Below the pieces are notes generated by a model that was given only the letters and a program-made list of their open reading frames with translations, was not told the origin of the DNA and made no database searches. Positions 1-5,954 of a stretch of DNA of 50,295 nucleotides are shown piece by piece. Made by a program: the position numbers and the translations under genes. This stretch comes from a virus. Location of the stretch: the IMG/VR virus record IMGVR_UViG_3300042673_002653, positions 1 to 50,295 of that record, one strand, 5' to 3'. Positions within the stretch are counted from its first letter, which is position 1, and the number at the start of each line of letters is the position of its first letter.

Positions 1-148
1 GGACGCCGTGGCCGCGCCCTGATCGCCGGACGCCGTGGCCGCGCCCTGATAGCCGGACGCCGTGGCCGCGCCCCGATCGCCGGACGCCGTGGCCGCGCCC
101 TGATAGCCGGACGCCGTGGCCGCGCCCCGATAGCCGGACGCCGTGGCC
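1..148 (-). repeat. 27-bp tandem repeat, five copies plus a 13-nt partial
   Basis: Five head-to-tail 27-bp units fill 1-135 and a truncated sixth runs to 148. Copies differ at only two positions (T/C and C/A), and the array continues off the window. Read leftward, each unit encodes nine residues of the pattern G-(Y/D)-(Q/R)-G-A-A-T-A-S, so the repeat is coding sequence of the DUF7666 gene. There are no spacers between units. Confidence 0.93.
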
Positions 149-543
149 AGACCGTTGGCATTCACAGCCACCGGCCCTTCCAGGGTCGCGCGATCCATGA
201 CCCACTTCACGGCCTCCAGCGTCAGGTCGCCGAGGCCGATTTCTTTTCCGACCTTCAGGATTTCACCCGCAACCTTGACCTGGTCGTCGGTGTCAGTGGC
301 GCCGGACAGTTCGACGCGGCAGTACCGGGAGCCAGCGGGCGGATAGTAGGTGAAGACCGAGAGCGGGTGGGCGCTGTCGATGATGGCATGGAAGCCGCCC
401 TGACAGGCTTTGACTTCGCCCTCGTGGGCGTAGGTCTCGCCGACGGCAAACTGGAAACCCCGGCATTTCAGGTTGGCGTCAAACCCCTTGATGGCGTGGG
501 TGACGGCGGGCGTACTGGTGTCAGGCTTCTTGGTGCGCGGCAT
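1..543 (-). CDS. DUF7666-type phage protein with C-terminal nonapeptide repeats (partial)
   Basis: The frame is open from ATG 543 to the window edge (181 codons), with a GGGGAGG ribosome site about 10 nt upstream. The N-terminal 110 residues carry features I associate with the DUF7666 family: IKGFDANLKCRGFQF near the start, then GGFHAI and TYYPPAGSRY. After residue about 135 the protein becomes nonapeptide repeats rich in Gly, Ala, Ser and Thr, with Tyr or Asp at the variable position. Such short repeats usually build an elongated beta-structure. The function of the family is not known to me. It is the last visible gene of the leftward early operon behind the operator pair at 1285-1333. The 3' end is missing, so total repeat number is unknown. 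Confidence 0.8.
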   Translation of the reverse strand, partial: MPRTKKPDTSTPAVTHAIKGFDANLKCRGFQFAVGETYAHEGEVKACQGGFHAIIDSAHPLSVFTYYPPAGSRYCRVELSGATDTDDQVKVAGEILKVGKEIGLGDLTLEAVKWVMDRATLEGPVAVNANGLATASGYRGAATASGYQGAATASGDRGAATASGYQGAATASGDQGAATAS

Positions 544-581
544 GGGCCGGGCCTCCCCTCTGATGATCCTGGTGATTGGGT

Positions 582-929
582 TCAGGCCGCGACGGCCATG
601 GGCTCGGTCGGCGGGCTCTTGTCCGTTCCCTCGGCCGCGCGGATGGCACGGACCAGATGCGCGACGTGGATCAGGTCGATGTCGACCAGGTCCGACTGCG
701 GCACGGTCAGCGCGTCTTCGAGGTAGTGGCTGAGGGCGCGGCGGGCCTGCTCCGTCGTCTGGCGCCGTCCGGTGGACAGGGTGACGATCATTCCGTCCTG
801 CACCCCATAGCGGGGCTCGAACGAGGTCAGCCGGGCGAAGACATCACCAACGACGGTCGGCAGGATCGACGACAGAGGCTTGAAACCCCCGGCCGTGATG
901 TCGGGGCGGATGGTGGTGATCGCGTTCAT
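582..929 (-). CDS. hypothetical early phage protein (115 aa)
   Basis: I do not recognise this 115-residue protein. It begins MNAITTIRPDITAGGFKP and has no clear membrane segment or catalytic motif. Its middle (GMIVTLSTGRRQTTEQARRAL) looks like a short strand followed by amphipathic helices. Its ATG shares one base with the stop codon of the upstream gene (TGATG overlap at 929-931), so the two are probably translationally coupled. It belongs to the leftward operon that starts at 1258 and continues into the DUF7666 gene. The operator-controlled promoter suggests early lytic expression, as an inference. Confidence 0.7.
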   Translation of the reverse strand: MNAITTIRPDITAGGFKPLSSILPTVVGDVFARLTSFEPRYGVQDGMIVTLSTGRRQTTEQARRALSHYLEDALTVPQSDLVDIDLIHVAHLVRAIRAAEGTDKSPPTEPMAVAA

Positions 930-1258
930 CAGGCAGCGGCCTTCATTTCAGGGGCGGCCAGCCGGGCCAGCGCCGCATCGCACCAGGCGATCCCGTCGCG
1001 GTGTTCGTCGGCACCCTCGCCCTGCCCTGCGGCTTCATACTCGGCCAGCATGCGGACGTGCCAAGCGCGGCGGGTCGTCATGGTCTCGGCGTCCCGCTCT
1101 TCAGCGGTGCGAAGGCGAGCCCATGCGGCCTTGGTCAGAACGTCGTGGTCGGCGTCGCGCGGATAGGTGCGGTCCAGGTGCGAGATGACTTCCCGGGCTG
1201 CAGCGATCTCGGCTTTCACCGGATCGGCGGTCGGGGTCTGGAGGTGGCGAAGCGACAT
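929..1258 (-). CDS. hypothetical early phage protein (109 aa), first gene of leftward operon
   Basis: Unknown 109-residue protein, mostly charged and probably helical, with a heptad-like central stretch rich in Ala, Arg and Glu. No domain is recognised. A GGAG ribosome site lies about 9 nt before ATG 1258 on the minus strand. It is the first gene after the promoter at 1283-1311, whose -10 box overlaps a phage operator. It should therefore be repressed in the lysogen and come on with the Cro-side operon, the position occupied by PL-controlled genes in lambdoid phages. The function stays open; host-takeover or anti-defence proteins often sit in such positions. Confidence 0.7.
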   Translation of the reverse strand: MSLRHLQTPTADPVKAEIAAAREVISHLDRTYPRDADHDVLTKAAWARLRTAEERDAETMTTRRAWHVRMLAEYEAAGQGEGADEHRDGIAWCDAALARLAAPEMKAAA

Positions 1259-1282
1259 GCGTTGGTCTCCGTGTGTGAGAAG

Positions 1283-1333
1283 ACCTTACGGCGGGTAAGA
1301 TTGGCACGCAAGTAAAATCTTACGCATCGTAAG
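1283..1333 (-). promoter_or_regulatory. Leftward early promoter with two repressor operators
   Basis: Two perfect CTTAC-N5-GTAAG palindromes lie at 1285-1299 and 1319-1333, 34 bp centre to centre. On the minus strand a TTGCGT (1311-1306) is followed after 17 bp by TAAGGT (1288-1283), a plausible -35/-10 pair whose -10 overlaps the proximal operator. The cro promoter at 4357-4407 has the same spacing, so one repressor should control both. Promoter function is inferred from sequence. Confidence 0.75.
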
Positions 1334-1425
1334 ACATCACACGTCAGTTTCGGACGTGGGGCGGCTCGGGCGGACTCGACTCGCAGCGCGCGAGCGGGAA
1401 TCAGTCGTTAACTTTTGGAGGCAGG

Positions 1426-1770
1426 ATGCCCGTCGTACTGTATTGCGTTGAAGCCACGTGGCGCTGCGGTGAGCAGACTGTGCGGACCCACGTGGTGCAG
1501 ACGGTCGACCGCGCCGAGGCGCTTCGCGCGGGCCGGGACATGGCACGCGGCAATCAGGTTACGCGGGTCCTCGAAGCAACCGGCGACAGCCTTACAGGTG
1601 TCTGGTCGGAACGCGTGATCGCGGAGTTCGAAGAGACCGGCCCGAGCGAAGGGGGGACGGCCTACTTCAAGATCGAGTGCCGGGAGGATGGAGACGTCTG
1701 GAGCCAGGTGCACCCTGAGGAGGGATACAGCGTCACTGCGGCCGAACCATGGGACGCAGACGCCGCCTAG
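1426..1770 (+). CDS. hypothetical protein (114 aa)
   Basis: Unknown 114-residue acidic protein. It begins MPVVLYCVEATWRCGEQ and ends in an acidic tail, without a signal peptide or membrane segment. TTGGAGG about 7 nt before ATG 1426 is a good ribosome site and fixes the start. It is divergent from the leftward early operon, and the shared 1259-1425 spacer holds the two operators. It is followed by a lipoprotein gene in the same direction. The location between early operon and immunity region is typical for accessory (moron) genes. No function is proposed. Confidence 0.65.
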   Translation: MPVVLYCVEATWRCGEQTVRTHVVQTVDRAEALRAGRDMARGNQVTRVLEATGDSLTGVWSERVIAEFEETGPSEGGTAYFKIECREDGDVWSQVHPEEGYSVTAAEPWDADAA

Positions 1771-1849
1771 ACTCCCGGCGGGATTGTCGGCTAGCGTCGC
1801 CTTTCCCCGCACAATGGCGGGGGATGCCAAAAGCCTAGGGGGGCTTCCT

Positions 1850-2260
1850 ATGACCATCCGCAACACCGTGGCGCTCTGCGCCGCGTCCGCCATGCTGTTC
1901 GCCACGACCGCCTGCACCACGACCGAGAAGGTCAACGTGATGCAGCCTGGCGACCAGGCCATGACCTGCACCCAGCTCCGCGCCGAGTTCGCCAAGCTGG
2001 ATGAGATCAAGGCCGATGGTCAGAGCGACCAAGGCGTCAACGGCGCCAACGTCGCGGCCGTCCTGTTCTTCTGGCCCGCCGCCGTCGGCAACTACATGTC
2101 GGCTCGCGACGCCCTAGCGGTCGCCGAGCGCCGTCACACCCACCTGATGACGATCTACAACGGCAAGAACTGCGACAACCCGGCAAACGCCGACCTGACG
2201 GTCATGGTGCCGTCGAGCCTGCTGGGTCCCATCGAGCGCAGCGCCGCTGGCATGCACTGA
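1850..2260 (+). CDS. small lipoprotein, accessory
   Basis: The 136-residue product starts MTIRNTVALCAASAMLFATTACTTTEK: a short basic start, a hydrophobic core and a lipobox ending at Cys22 (TTAC), so a lipid-anchored envelope protein is expected. A second hydrophobic stretch (NVAAVLFFWPAAVGNYM) near residues 65-80 may insert in a membrane; proteins of this outline often carry a helix before a cysteine-poor tail. A run of G residues (GGGGGG) serves as ribosome site before ATG 1850. It is followed by a strong inverted-repeat terminator. Envelope lipoproteins in this prophage position often alter the surface of the lysogen, but that role is inference. Confidence 0.75.
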   Translation: MTIRNTVALCAASAMLFATTACTTTEKVNVMQPGDQAMTCTQLRAEFAKLDEIKADGQSDQGVNGANVAAVLFFWPAAVGNYMSARDALAVAERRHTHLMTIYNGKNCDNPANADLTVMVPSSLLGPIERSAAGMH

Positions 2261-2276
2261 GCCTACGACGCCGCTG

Positions 2277-2328
2277 AAACGACAAACGCCGGCTCCTCAC
2301 GGGGCCGGCGTTCTGGCGTCTGTCGTTT
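2277..2328. terminator. Bidirectional terminator between lipoprotein gene and hicBA
   Basis: Nested inverted repeats: inner arms AACGCCGGC (2285-2293) and GCCGGCGTT (2304-2312), outer arms AAACGACA (2277-2284) and TGTCGTTT (2321-2328), with 8 unpaired bases on one side. It lies between convergent genes, 16 nt after one stop codon and 6 nt from the other, so it can serve both strands. Confidence 0.8.
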
Positions 2329-2333
2329 CGGGC

Positions 2334-2564
2334 CTAGCGGCGGAACAGTTTCTCATCCAAACCCGACTGCCGGATCATCGACTTGAGAGTTCCCGGTTTG
2401 CAGGTGTCCGAGGGCCGGTGACCGGCGACGATCACCACCCGCATGACCCCGCCGACGGACCCCCGGTAAATCTTGTGGCTCCCAGCACCTTGCCGGTCTT
2501 GGATGAAGCCGTGTGCCAGGATGATCGCGACGAACTGCTGGAACGTGCAGTTTAGGCGGGGCAA
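2334..2564 (-). CDS. hicA: HicA-family mRNA interferase toxin
   Basis: The reading frame shows the HicA pattern: an N-terminal helix (FQQFVAIILAHGF), the catalytic GSH within QGAGSHKIYRG, a beta strand, and the terminal KPGTLKSMIRQSGL. HicA toxins are small double-stranded RNA-binding-fold ribonucleases that cleave mRNA in the cytoplasm. No ATG fits; TTG at 2564 gives a 76-residue protein of normal HicA length starting with a typical PRL segment. It overlaps the hicB end by 13 nt, so toxin translation is probably coupled to antitoxin translation. The order is antitoxin first, the reverse of classical hicAB. Assignment is firm at family level; activity is inferred. Confidence 0.82.
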   Translation of the reverse strand: MPRLNCTFQQFVAIILAHGFIQDRQGAGSHKIYRGSVGGVMRVVIVAGHRPSDTCKPGTLKSMIRQSGLDEKLFRR

Positions 2565-2890
2565 GGAAGGTCGAAACCTGCCTGCAGGGAGACGGGACGC
2601 TCCTCCCGACCCTGAGAAACTCGCTGGTGAGTAGGCGGCAGCAGCAGGTGAACCGTGAGGCGCAGGGCCCACATGGCACGGACGTGGAACGGCGACCGAC
2701 GGCTAAGAAGCTGGCGGCACACCGCGGGCTCCTCTTGGAGCGCAGCCTCGATGTAGGCTTTTACCGCTTCCATCAGAACGGTACGAGCGTTCTCGAAGGT
2801 GTCCGCCTCGACGGCGATATCCAGATCAACGCAGATGGCTTCCCACCCACGTTCATCGCTGCGCGCAAAGCAGCGCAAGGTCTTAAACAT
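2552..2890 (-). CDS. hicB: HicB-like antitoxin
   Basis: The product begins MFKTLRCFARSDERGWEAI and has the HicB partial RNase-H-like fold, in which CVDLDIAVEADTFENARTVL gives the central strand and helix. HicB binds and inhibits HicA and usually represses its own promoter. The start at 2890 is chosen over an ATG eight codons upstream because AGGAGG lies 8 nt before it. The C-terminal part after residue 70 is basic and hydrophobic, not an obvious HTH or ribbon-helix-helix. It is followed directly by hicA, with a 13-nt overlap. A perfect palindrome at 2983-3007 upstream is a candidate operator. Confidence 0.8.
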   Translation of the reverse strand: MFKTLRCFARSDERGWEAICVDLDIAVEADTFENARTVLMEAVKAYIEAALQEEPAVCRQLLSRRSPFHVRAMWALRLTVHLLLPPTHQRVSQGREERPVSLQAGFDLPCPA

Positions 2891-2982
2891 CTGCGTCCTC
2901 CTGCCGGCGAGCAAATTTCGAGAGCCCTGCCGAACGCACTTTCACCCTGTGGGTGACACAAGAAGGTGTCAACGCTGGGGCG

Positions 2983-3007
2983 GTTGCAAATGGACACTGT
3001 TTGCAAC
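2983..3007. promoter_or_regulatory. Palindrome upstream of hicBA, candidate operator
   Basis: Perfect 8-bp arms GTTGCAAA (2983-2990) and TTTGCAAC (3000-3007) around a 9-bp spacer, 93 bp before the hicB start. Toxin-antitoxin operons are commonly autoregulated through such palindromes, so binding by the HicB-HicA complex is a reasonable guess. No other gene start is close enough to claim it. Confidence 0.5.
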
Positions 3008-3016
3008 GAAGCGTTT

Positions 3017-3044
3017 CAGTTCGTTGCGCACAAAGCGCGAACTG
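3017..3044 (-). terminator. Hairpin after the repressor-lipoprotein operon
   Basis: Arms CAGTTC/GAACTG and GCGC/GCGC fold around an ACAAA loop with a GTT bulge. It sits 25 nt past the stop of the leftward lipoprotein gene and could end the repressor operon. No clear U-run follows on the minus strand, so termination is uncertain. Confidence 0.4.
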
Positions 3045-3068
3045 GTGACCTCCCCAGTATGAGAGGGG

Positions 3069-3506
3069 TCACCGTCGCAGCGGCTCGCCGCGCATCAGGC
3101 CTTCCTTCTGCGCGAACATGAGCTGGCGCAGGTTGACGTCCGCGGGGCACTGGAAGAATGCCTCGAACTGAATGGCGCCGGTGCCGAGCTGCTGTGCGGG
3201 CTGCGCACTGCAGCCGACGGGCGCGAGGAACCGGGAGACGGCAGCGTCGACGTTCCGGACGTCAGGGCGGTTGTATTCCGCCATGCCAAACGTCGCTCCC
3301 TCGACTGCCCCCTGGCCGGCGGCCGAGCCTACCGTCTGCACAATCAGCAGAGACGGGTCAGTCGGGTGCGACCAGACGTTCATCTTGCGGCCGTTGCCGA
3401 TGTCGATCTGTGCTTGGGCGTTGTTGGTGCCGTAGCTAAGCAGGCGCCCTGTCGATGCGCAGCCGGTCAACGCTACGCACAAAAGGGCGAGCGAAAGTGC
3501 TTTCAT
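3069..3506 (-). CDS. lipoprotein co-transcribed with the prophage repressor
   Basis: The product starts MKALSLALLCVALTGCASTG: a classic lipoprotein signal with lipobox LTGC. The mature part has four further Cys-containing or beta-like segments and no domain I recognise. The start at 3506 is preferred because GAGGAG lies 8 nt upstream; an ATG at 3521 overlapping the previous stop is an alternative. It is the third gene of the leftward repressor operon, so it should be made in the lysogen. Prophage lipoproteins expressed with the repressor often block receptors or DNA entry of related phages (Cor, Llp). That role is inferred from position only. Confidence 0.72.
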   Translation of the reverse strand: MKALSLALLCVALTGCASTGRLLSYGTNNAQAQIDIGNGRKMNVWSHPTDPSLLIVQTVGSAAGQGAVEGATFGMAEYNRPDVRNVDAAVSRFLAPVGCSAQPAQQLGTGAIQFEAFFQCPADVNLRQLMFAQKEGLMRGEPLRR

Positions 3507-3517
3507 CGGATCGCTCC

Positions 3518-3964
3518 TCATTGGCTCAGCGGCCGGACCATGATCGCGAGCTGGGCGTCAGCGTTGCGGTCGCCCTCGTCGAGATGGCTGATCAGTCCCG
3601 AATGCTCCTGCGCCAAGCGGCGGCACCGGGCCTTCACTCTTTCGACGACGGCCGTAGCCTGGGCGACGAACTCGGCGTCGGTCGCGGCGTCCGGGATGTC
3701 CTGCAGAGCGGCCTCGGCAAGTTCTGACGCCGTGCCAGCCTGGATTGCCGACTGGACAACACTCGCCGACCATCCGCTGGCCTCGGCGTCCTCACCAAAG
3801 GTCTGGGCCCAGTGCGCCCCGGTCTGTTCGTAGACCCGGTAGCCGAAGGATTTACACATGCCCATCGCGGCGGCGGCCCGTCCGATCCGCTCGCCTTCCT
3901 CGATCACCTCGTCCTGCGTGTAGTCTTGGGCCAGTAAGGCGCCAGCGAGGATCAGGGCGATCAT
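3518..3964 (-). CDS. putative exported protein in the repressor operon
   Basis: 148 residues of unknown function. The N-terminus MIALILAGALLAQD is a short hydrophobic segment without a preceding positive charge, so either a minimal signal peptide or a membrane anchor. The remainder is helical and acidic with two cysteines (MGMCKSFGY and ARCRRLAQ). Its ATG overlaps the repressor stop codon (ATGA, 3961-3964), and its stop overlaps or closely precedes the lipoprotein start, so all three genes are probably translated together. Expression in the lysogen suggests a role at the cell envelope such as superinfection exclusion, but nothing in the sequence proves it. Confidence 0.68.
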   Translation of the reverse strand: MIALILAGALLAQDYTQDEVIEEGERIGRAAAAMGMCKSFGYRVYEQTGAHWAQTFGEDAEASGWSASVVQSAIQAGTASELAEAALQDIPDAATDAEFVAQATAVVERVKARCRRLAQEHSGLISHLDEGDRNADAQLAIMVRPLSQ

Positions 3965-4341
3965 GCTGCTACCGACTTGAGCAAAGCTTCGACGGCGTTG
4001 GCCAAATCGTCCTGGCGGTCTTCGGGAAACGCTGACATCGCGCGAATGACCCGCTCCTGAGGCGGATTGGCCGGCCTGTCGAAAGGCGTCCCCTCACCGG
4101 TCAGAAGCCATGACCAGCTGACCCTAAACTTACGCCCAAACTGGATCGCACGTTGCGGATCATTCAGCCGGGTGGTCTTCGACGCTGAGGGATCCCGCTC
4201 GTATGCCGAGTAGGTGTTCTCGCCCATTTTCAATGATTGGGCAGCGGCTCGCATAGTGTCAAAGCCGGCCGCCTCGCGGGCCCACTTCACCCTCTGCCAG
4301 TCTTCGGCAGCCTCTGACCATCTCGTGTCCATAGCGGCCAT
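3961..4341 (-). CDS. prophage repressor, XRE-family HTH (CI-like)
   Basis: The 126-residue protein has an XRE-type helix-turn-helix over about residues 18-80 (WAREAAGFDTMRAAAQSLKM, then GENTYSAYER), followed by WSWLLTGEGTPFD, common in short phage repressors, and a C-terminal helix. There is no S24/LexA peptidase domain, so induction cannot rely on RecA-stimulated self-cleavage. The start is ATG 4341 or ATG 4332; longer versions would run through the operators. It faces a Cro-like gene across three CTTAC-type operators. It presumably maintains lysogeny by repressing the cro promoter and the leftward promoter near 1285, while its own promoter (TAAGAT at 4360-4355) lies between operators. Confidence 0.82.
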   Translation of the reverse strand: MAAMDTRWSEAAEDWQRVKWAREAAGFDTMRAAAQSLKMGENTYSAYERDPSASKTTRLNDPQRAIQFGRKFRVSWSWLLTGEGTPFDRPANPPQERVIRAMSAFPEDRQDDLANAVEALLKSVAA

Positions 4342-4407
4342 CTTACCGGCCGTAATCTTACCAAGTGTGAGATTGACGTTGCAGCGCGATCTTACTTGCG
4401 GTAAGGC
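4342..4407. promoter_or_regulatory. Immunity operator array and divergent repressor/cro promoters
   Basis: Three CTTAC-N5-GTAAG-type sites: 4342-4356 (right half GTAAT), 4357-4371 (right half GTGAG) and 4391-4405 (perfect). The first two abut; the second and third are 34 bp apart centre to centre. Rightward: TTGCAG (4379-4384), 17 bp, TAAGGC (4402-4407), with the -10 inside the third site; TTGACG at 4373 is an alternative -35. Leftward: TAAGAT (4360-4355) as -10. Predicted starts leave almost no leader, so both mRNAs may be nearly leaderless. Confidence 0.8.
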
Positions 4408-4413
4408 TTCGCC

Positions 4414-4656
4414 ATGACTGAGACCGTTCGCACCTTCATCGACAAGCTGGATGGCAATGGAGCCGTGGCGAAGGCCACTGGGTATACCGAAGGGGCAGTC
4501 GCTCTGTGGGTTCACCGCAACCGGCTCCCCCGGAACGCTTGGCCCGAGCTGATGAAGGCGTTCTCGCACGTCACGCTGGACAGCTTGCTCGCGCTCGAAG
4601 CTTCGACCGCCGCCCCCGCCAACGACACCCTCCCCCAATCAGAGGCGGCGGCATGA
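4414..4656 (+). CDS. Cro-like HTH protein
   Basis: An 80-residue protein with a Cro/YdaS-like helix-turn-helix: VRTFIDKLDGNGAVAKATGY, then TEGAVALWVHRNRLPRNAW with the recognition helix around VALWVHR. The C-terminal 20 residues are low complexity. It is the first gene of the rightward early operon and begins 9 nt after the third operator. Proteins here bind the same operators with different preference and shut off the repressor, committing to lytic growth. The predicted transcription start falls within a few bases of the ATG; only AAGG at 4403-4406 could act as ribosome site. Family call is good, the Cro role is inferred from position. Confidence 0.8.
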   Translation: MTETVRTFIDKLDGNGAVAKATGYTEGAVALWVHRNRLPRNAWPELMKAFSHVTLDSLLALEASTAAPANDTLPQSEAAA

Positions 4657-5156
4657 CCCATCGCATCGACATTGGGCGTGGCATGGCCGCTCTCATCGAC
4701 GACGCCGACGTCGCCCTGATCGGGGAGCGCCGCTGGCACGCTCGACCCGCGAAATCGAAGACGGGCGTCCAGATCGGCTGGTACGTCCAGCGGCACGATG
4801 CCGGCGGCACGACCTATCTGCACCGAGTGATCATGGGCGCTGGCCCTGGCCAACTGGTCGATCACATCGATGGCGACGGACTGAACAACACCCGCGCGAA
4901 CCTCCGCATCTGCACCCGCGCCCAGAACAACGCCAATCGCGTCTGCGCCAAGGGCTCGTCTGGCTATCGCGGCGTTCATCCTGAGCCCCGCAATGGCCGC
5001 TGGTATGCGCGGATCGAGGTCAATGGTCGCCCTCGCTCGCTCGGATGCTTCGCCACTCCCGAAGAAGCAGCACGAGCCTATGACGCCGGCGCTCTGGCCG
5101 CTCATGGCGAATTCGCACGGCTGAATTTCCCTAACGAACATCAGAGGGCGGCCTGA
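4653..5156 (+). CDS. HNH endonuclease with AP2 DNA-binding domain
   Basis: 167 residues. The HNH part centres on LHRVIMGAGPGQLVDHIDGDGLNNTRANLRICT, giving the H, N and N/H metal-site residues of a beta-beta-alpha-Me nuclease. The C-terminal AP2 domain has SGYRGVHPEPRNGRWYARI and then FATPEEAARAYDAGALAAHG, which binds DNA. This fusion is common among phage homing-type nucleases. ATG 4653 overlaps the cro stop (ATGA), so it is an integrated member of the early operon and not an obvious recent insertion. It could act in homing, genome competition or replication intermediates. The other three HNH genes in the window are of a different type. Confidence 0.88.
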   Translation: MTHRIDIGRGMAALIDDADVALIGERRWHARPAKSKTGVQIGWYVQRHDAGGTTYLHRVIMGAGPGQLVDHIDGDGLNNTRANLRICTRAQNNANRVCAKGSSGYRGVHPEPRNGRWYARIEVNGRPRSLGCFATPEEAARAYDAGALAAHGEFARLNFPNEHQRAA

Positions 5157-5158
5157 CC

Positions 5159-5494
5159 ATGTGCGACTTCGCTCCTGGGGATGAGGTGGTGTGCGTCCGG
5201 GGCGGGCTCGGCTCGTTCCCCGGCATCGGCTGGGTCTGCCTTGCCGAAGGCGCGACCTACACAATCGCCGCCGTTTGGCAGAAAGGCGAGATCGGTGAAA
5301 CTGGCCTCCCGTGCGGGACCGCCATGGTGCAACTTGTCGAGTTCGGCTCGCTCCGCGCCGGTCCGAACGACAGTCGCTGCGGGTTCGCCGCCGACCGCTT
5401 CCACAAGGTTGAGCGGCCCGCGCTCGGCGCTTGGCTCTCCACCGAGAACACCATTGAGGAGCCCAAGCGCGCCCCGGTTCGGGAGCCCGTCTGA
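5159..5494 (+). CDS. conserved hypothetical early phage protein
   Basis: 111 residues starting MCDFAPGDEVVCVRGG. The layout (GDEVVCV, a central beta-rich segment, then GFAADRFHKVERPALGAWL) matches a family of small proteins that I have seen repeatedly in alphaproteobacterial phage early regions, probably with an SH3-like barrel. Function unknown. It starts 3 nt after the HNH-AP2 stop, so it is in the same transcript. The next gene is separated by two strong hairpins. Confidence 0.7.
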   Translation: MCDFAPGDEVVCVRGGLGSFPGIGWVCLAEGATYTIAAVWQKGEIGETGLPCGTAMVQLVEFGSLRAGPNDSRCGFAADRFHKVERPALGAWLSTENTIEEPKRAPVREPV

Positions 5495-5512
5495 GATGCC
5501 CCTCTCCCCTAG

Positions 5513-5581
5513 GCGACGCCCTCTCCCCCCCCTCCAGGGTGTCGCTCGCGCAGGCCGGGGAGCCGACGTCTCGGCCTGCGC
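5513..5581 (+). promoter_or_regulatory. Two consecutive intergenic hairpins
   Basis: Hairpin one pairs GCGACGCCCT (5513-5522) with AGGGTGTCGC (5536-5545), ten pairs with one G-U, around a pyrimidine-rich loop. Hairpin two pairs GCGCAGGCCG (5548-5557) with CGGCCTGCGC (5572-5581). They fill the 110-nt gap before the next start and end 12 nt before its ribosome site. No U-run follows, so a processing, pausing or translation-control role is as likely as termination. Confidence 0.55.
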
Positions 5582-5604
5582 ACCTTCGATCATGGGAGGC
5601 GCCT

Positions 5605-5916
5605 GTGCTTCCCGCTGAGCGCGCTGCGATCTTCAACGCTCGCGCCGCCTTCGCCTGCATTGGTCACATCGAGAAGGCGTTCGTTGACGGCAACGAGGCG
5701 GGGGCGCGGGAAGCGCTGAGCCAACTGGCCGTCGTGGTGACCCCGGCAATCCCGGTCCTCGACGCCATCTTGGCCGCCCATTTCGAGACCGCACAGGCTC
5801 GTGATCTCACGGAGCTCACCCTGTCCCGGTTCTTCCCCCGCGTGGCCGAGCCACAACCTGACGCCGCGAACGATCACGTCTCGCCTCCTGAACAACCCAC
5901 CCCGTCTGTCGCCTGA
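5605..5916 (+). CDS. hypothetical early phage protein (103 aa)
   Basis: Unknown protein, predicted mostly helical, beginning with the residues LPAERAAIFNARAAF after a GTG start at 5605. GGGAGG (5594-5599) supports this start over an upstream ATG at 5539, which lies inside the hairpin region. The C-terminus is a proline-rich low-complexity tail. It follows the paired hairpins and precedes the CII-like regulator. No motif suggests activity. Confidence 0.6.
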   Translation: MLPAERAAIFNARAAFACIGHIEKAFVDGNEAGAREALSQLAVVVTPAIPVLDAILAAHFETAQARDLTELTLSRFFPRVAEPQPDAANDHVSPPEQPTPSVA

Positions 5917-5954
5917 GCGCGGCTGCCGGTCACCCAAAGAAGGCCCGAGAACAA

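Noticed and set aside
1-148. CRISPR array
   Set aside because: The 27-bp units are contiguous with no unique spacers and stay in frame with a coding sequence.
3961-4638. Longer 225-aa repressor
   Set aside because: The extra N-terminus would be encoded across the operator array and the opposing cro gene and has low-complexity sequence.
4512-5660. 382-codon minus-strand frame
   Set aside because: Antisense to HNH-AP2 and its neighbour; low-complexity Arg-rich translation.
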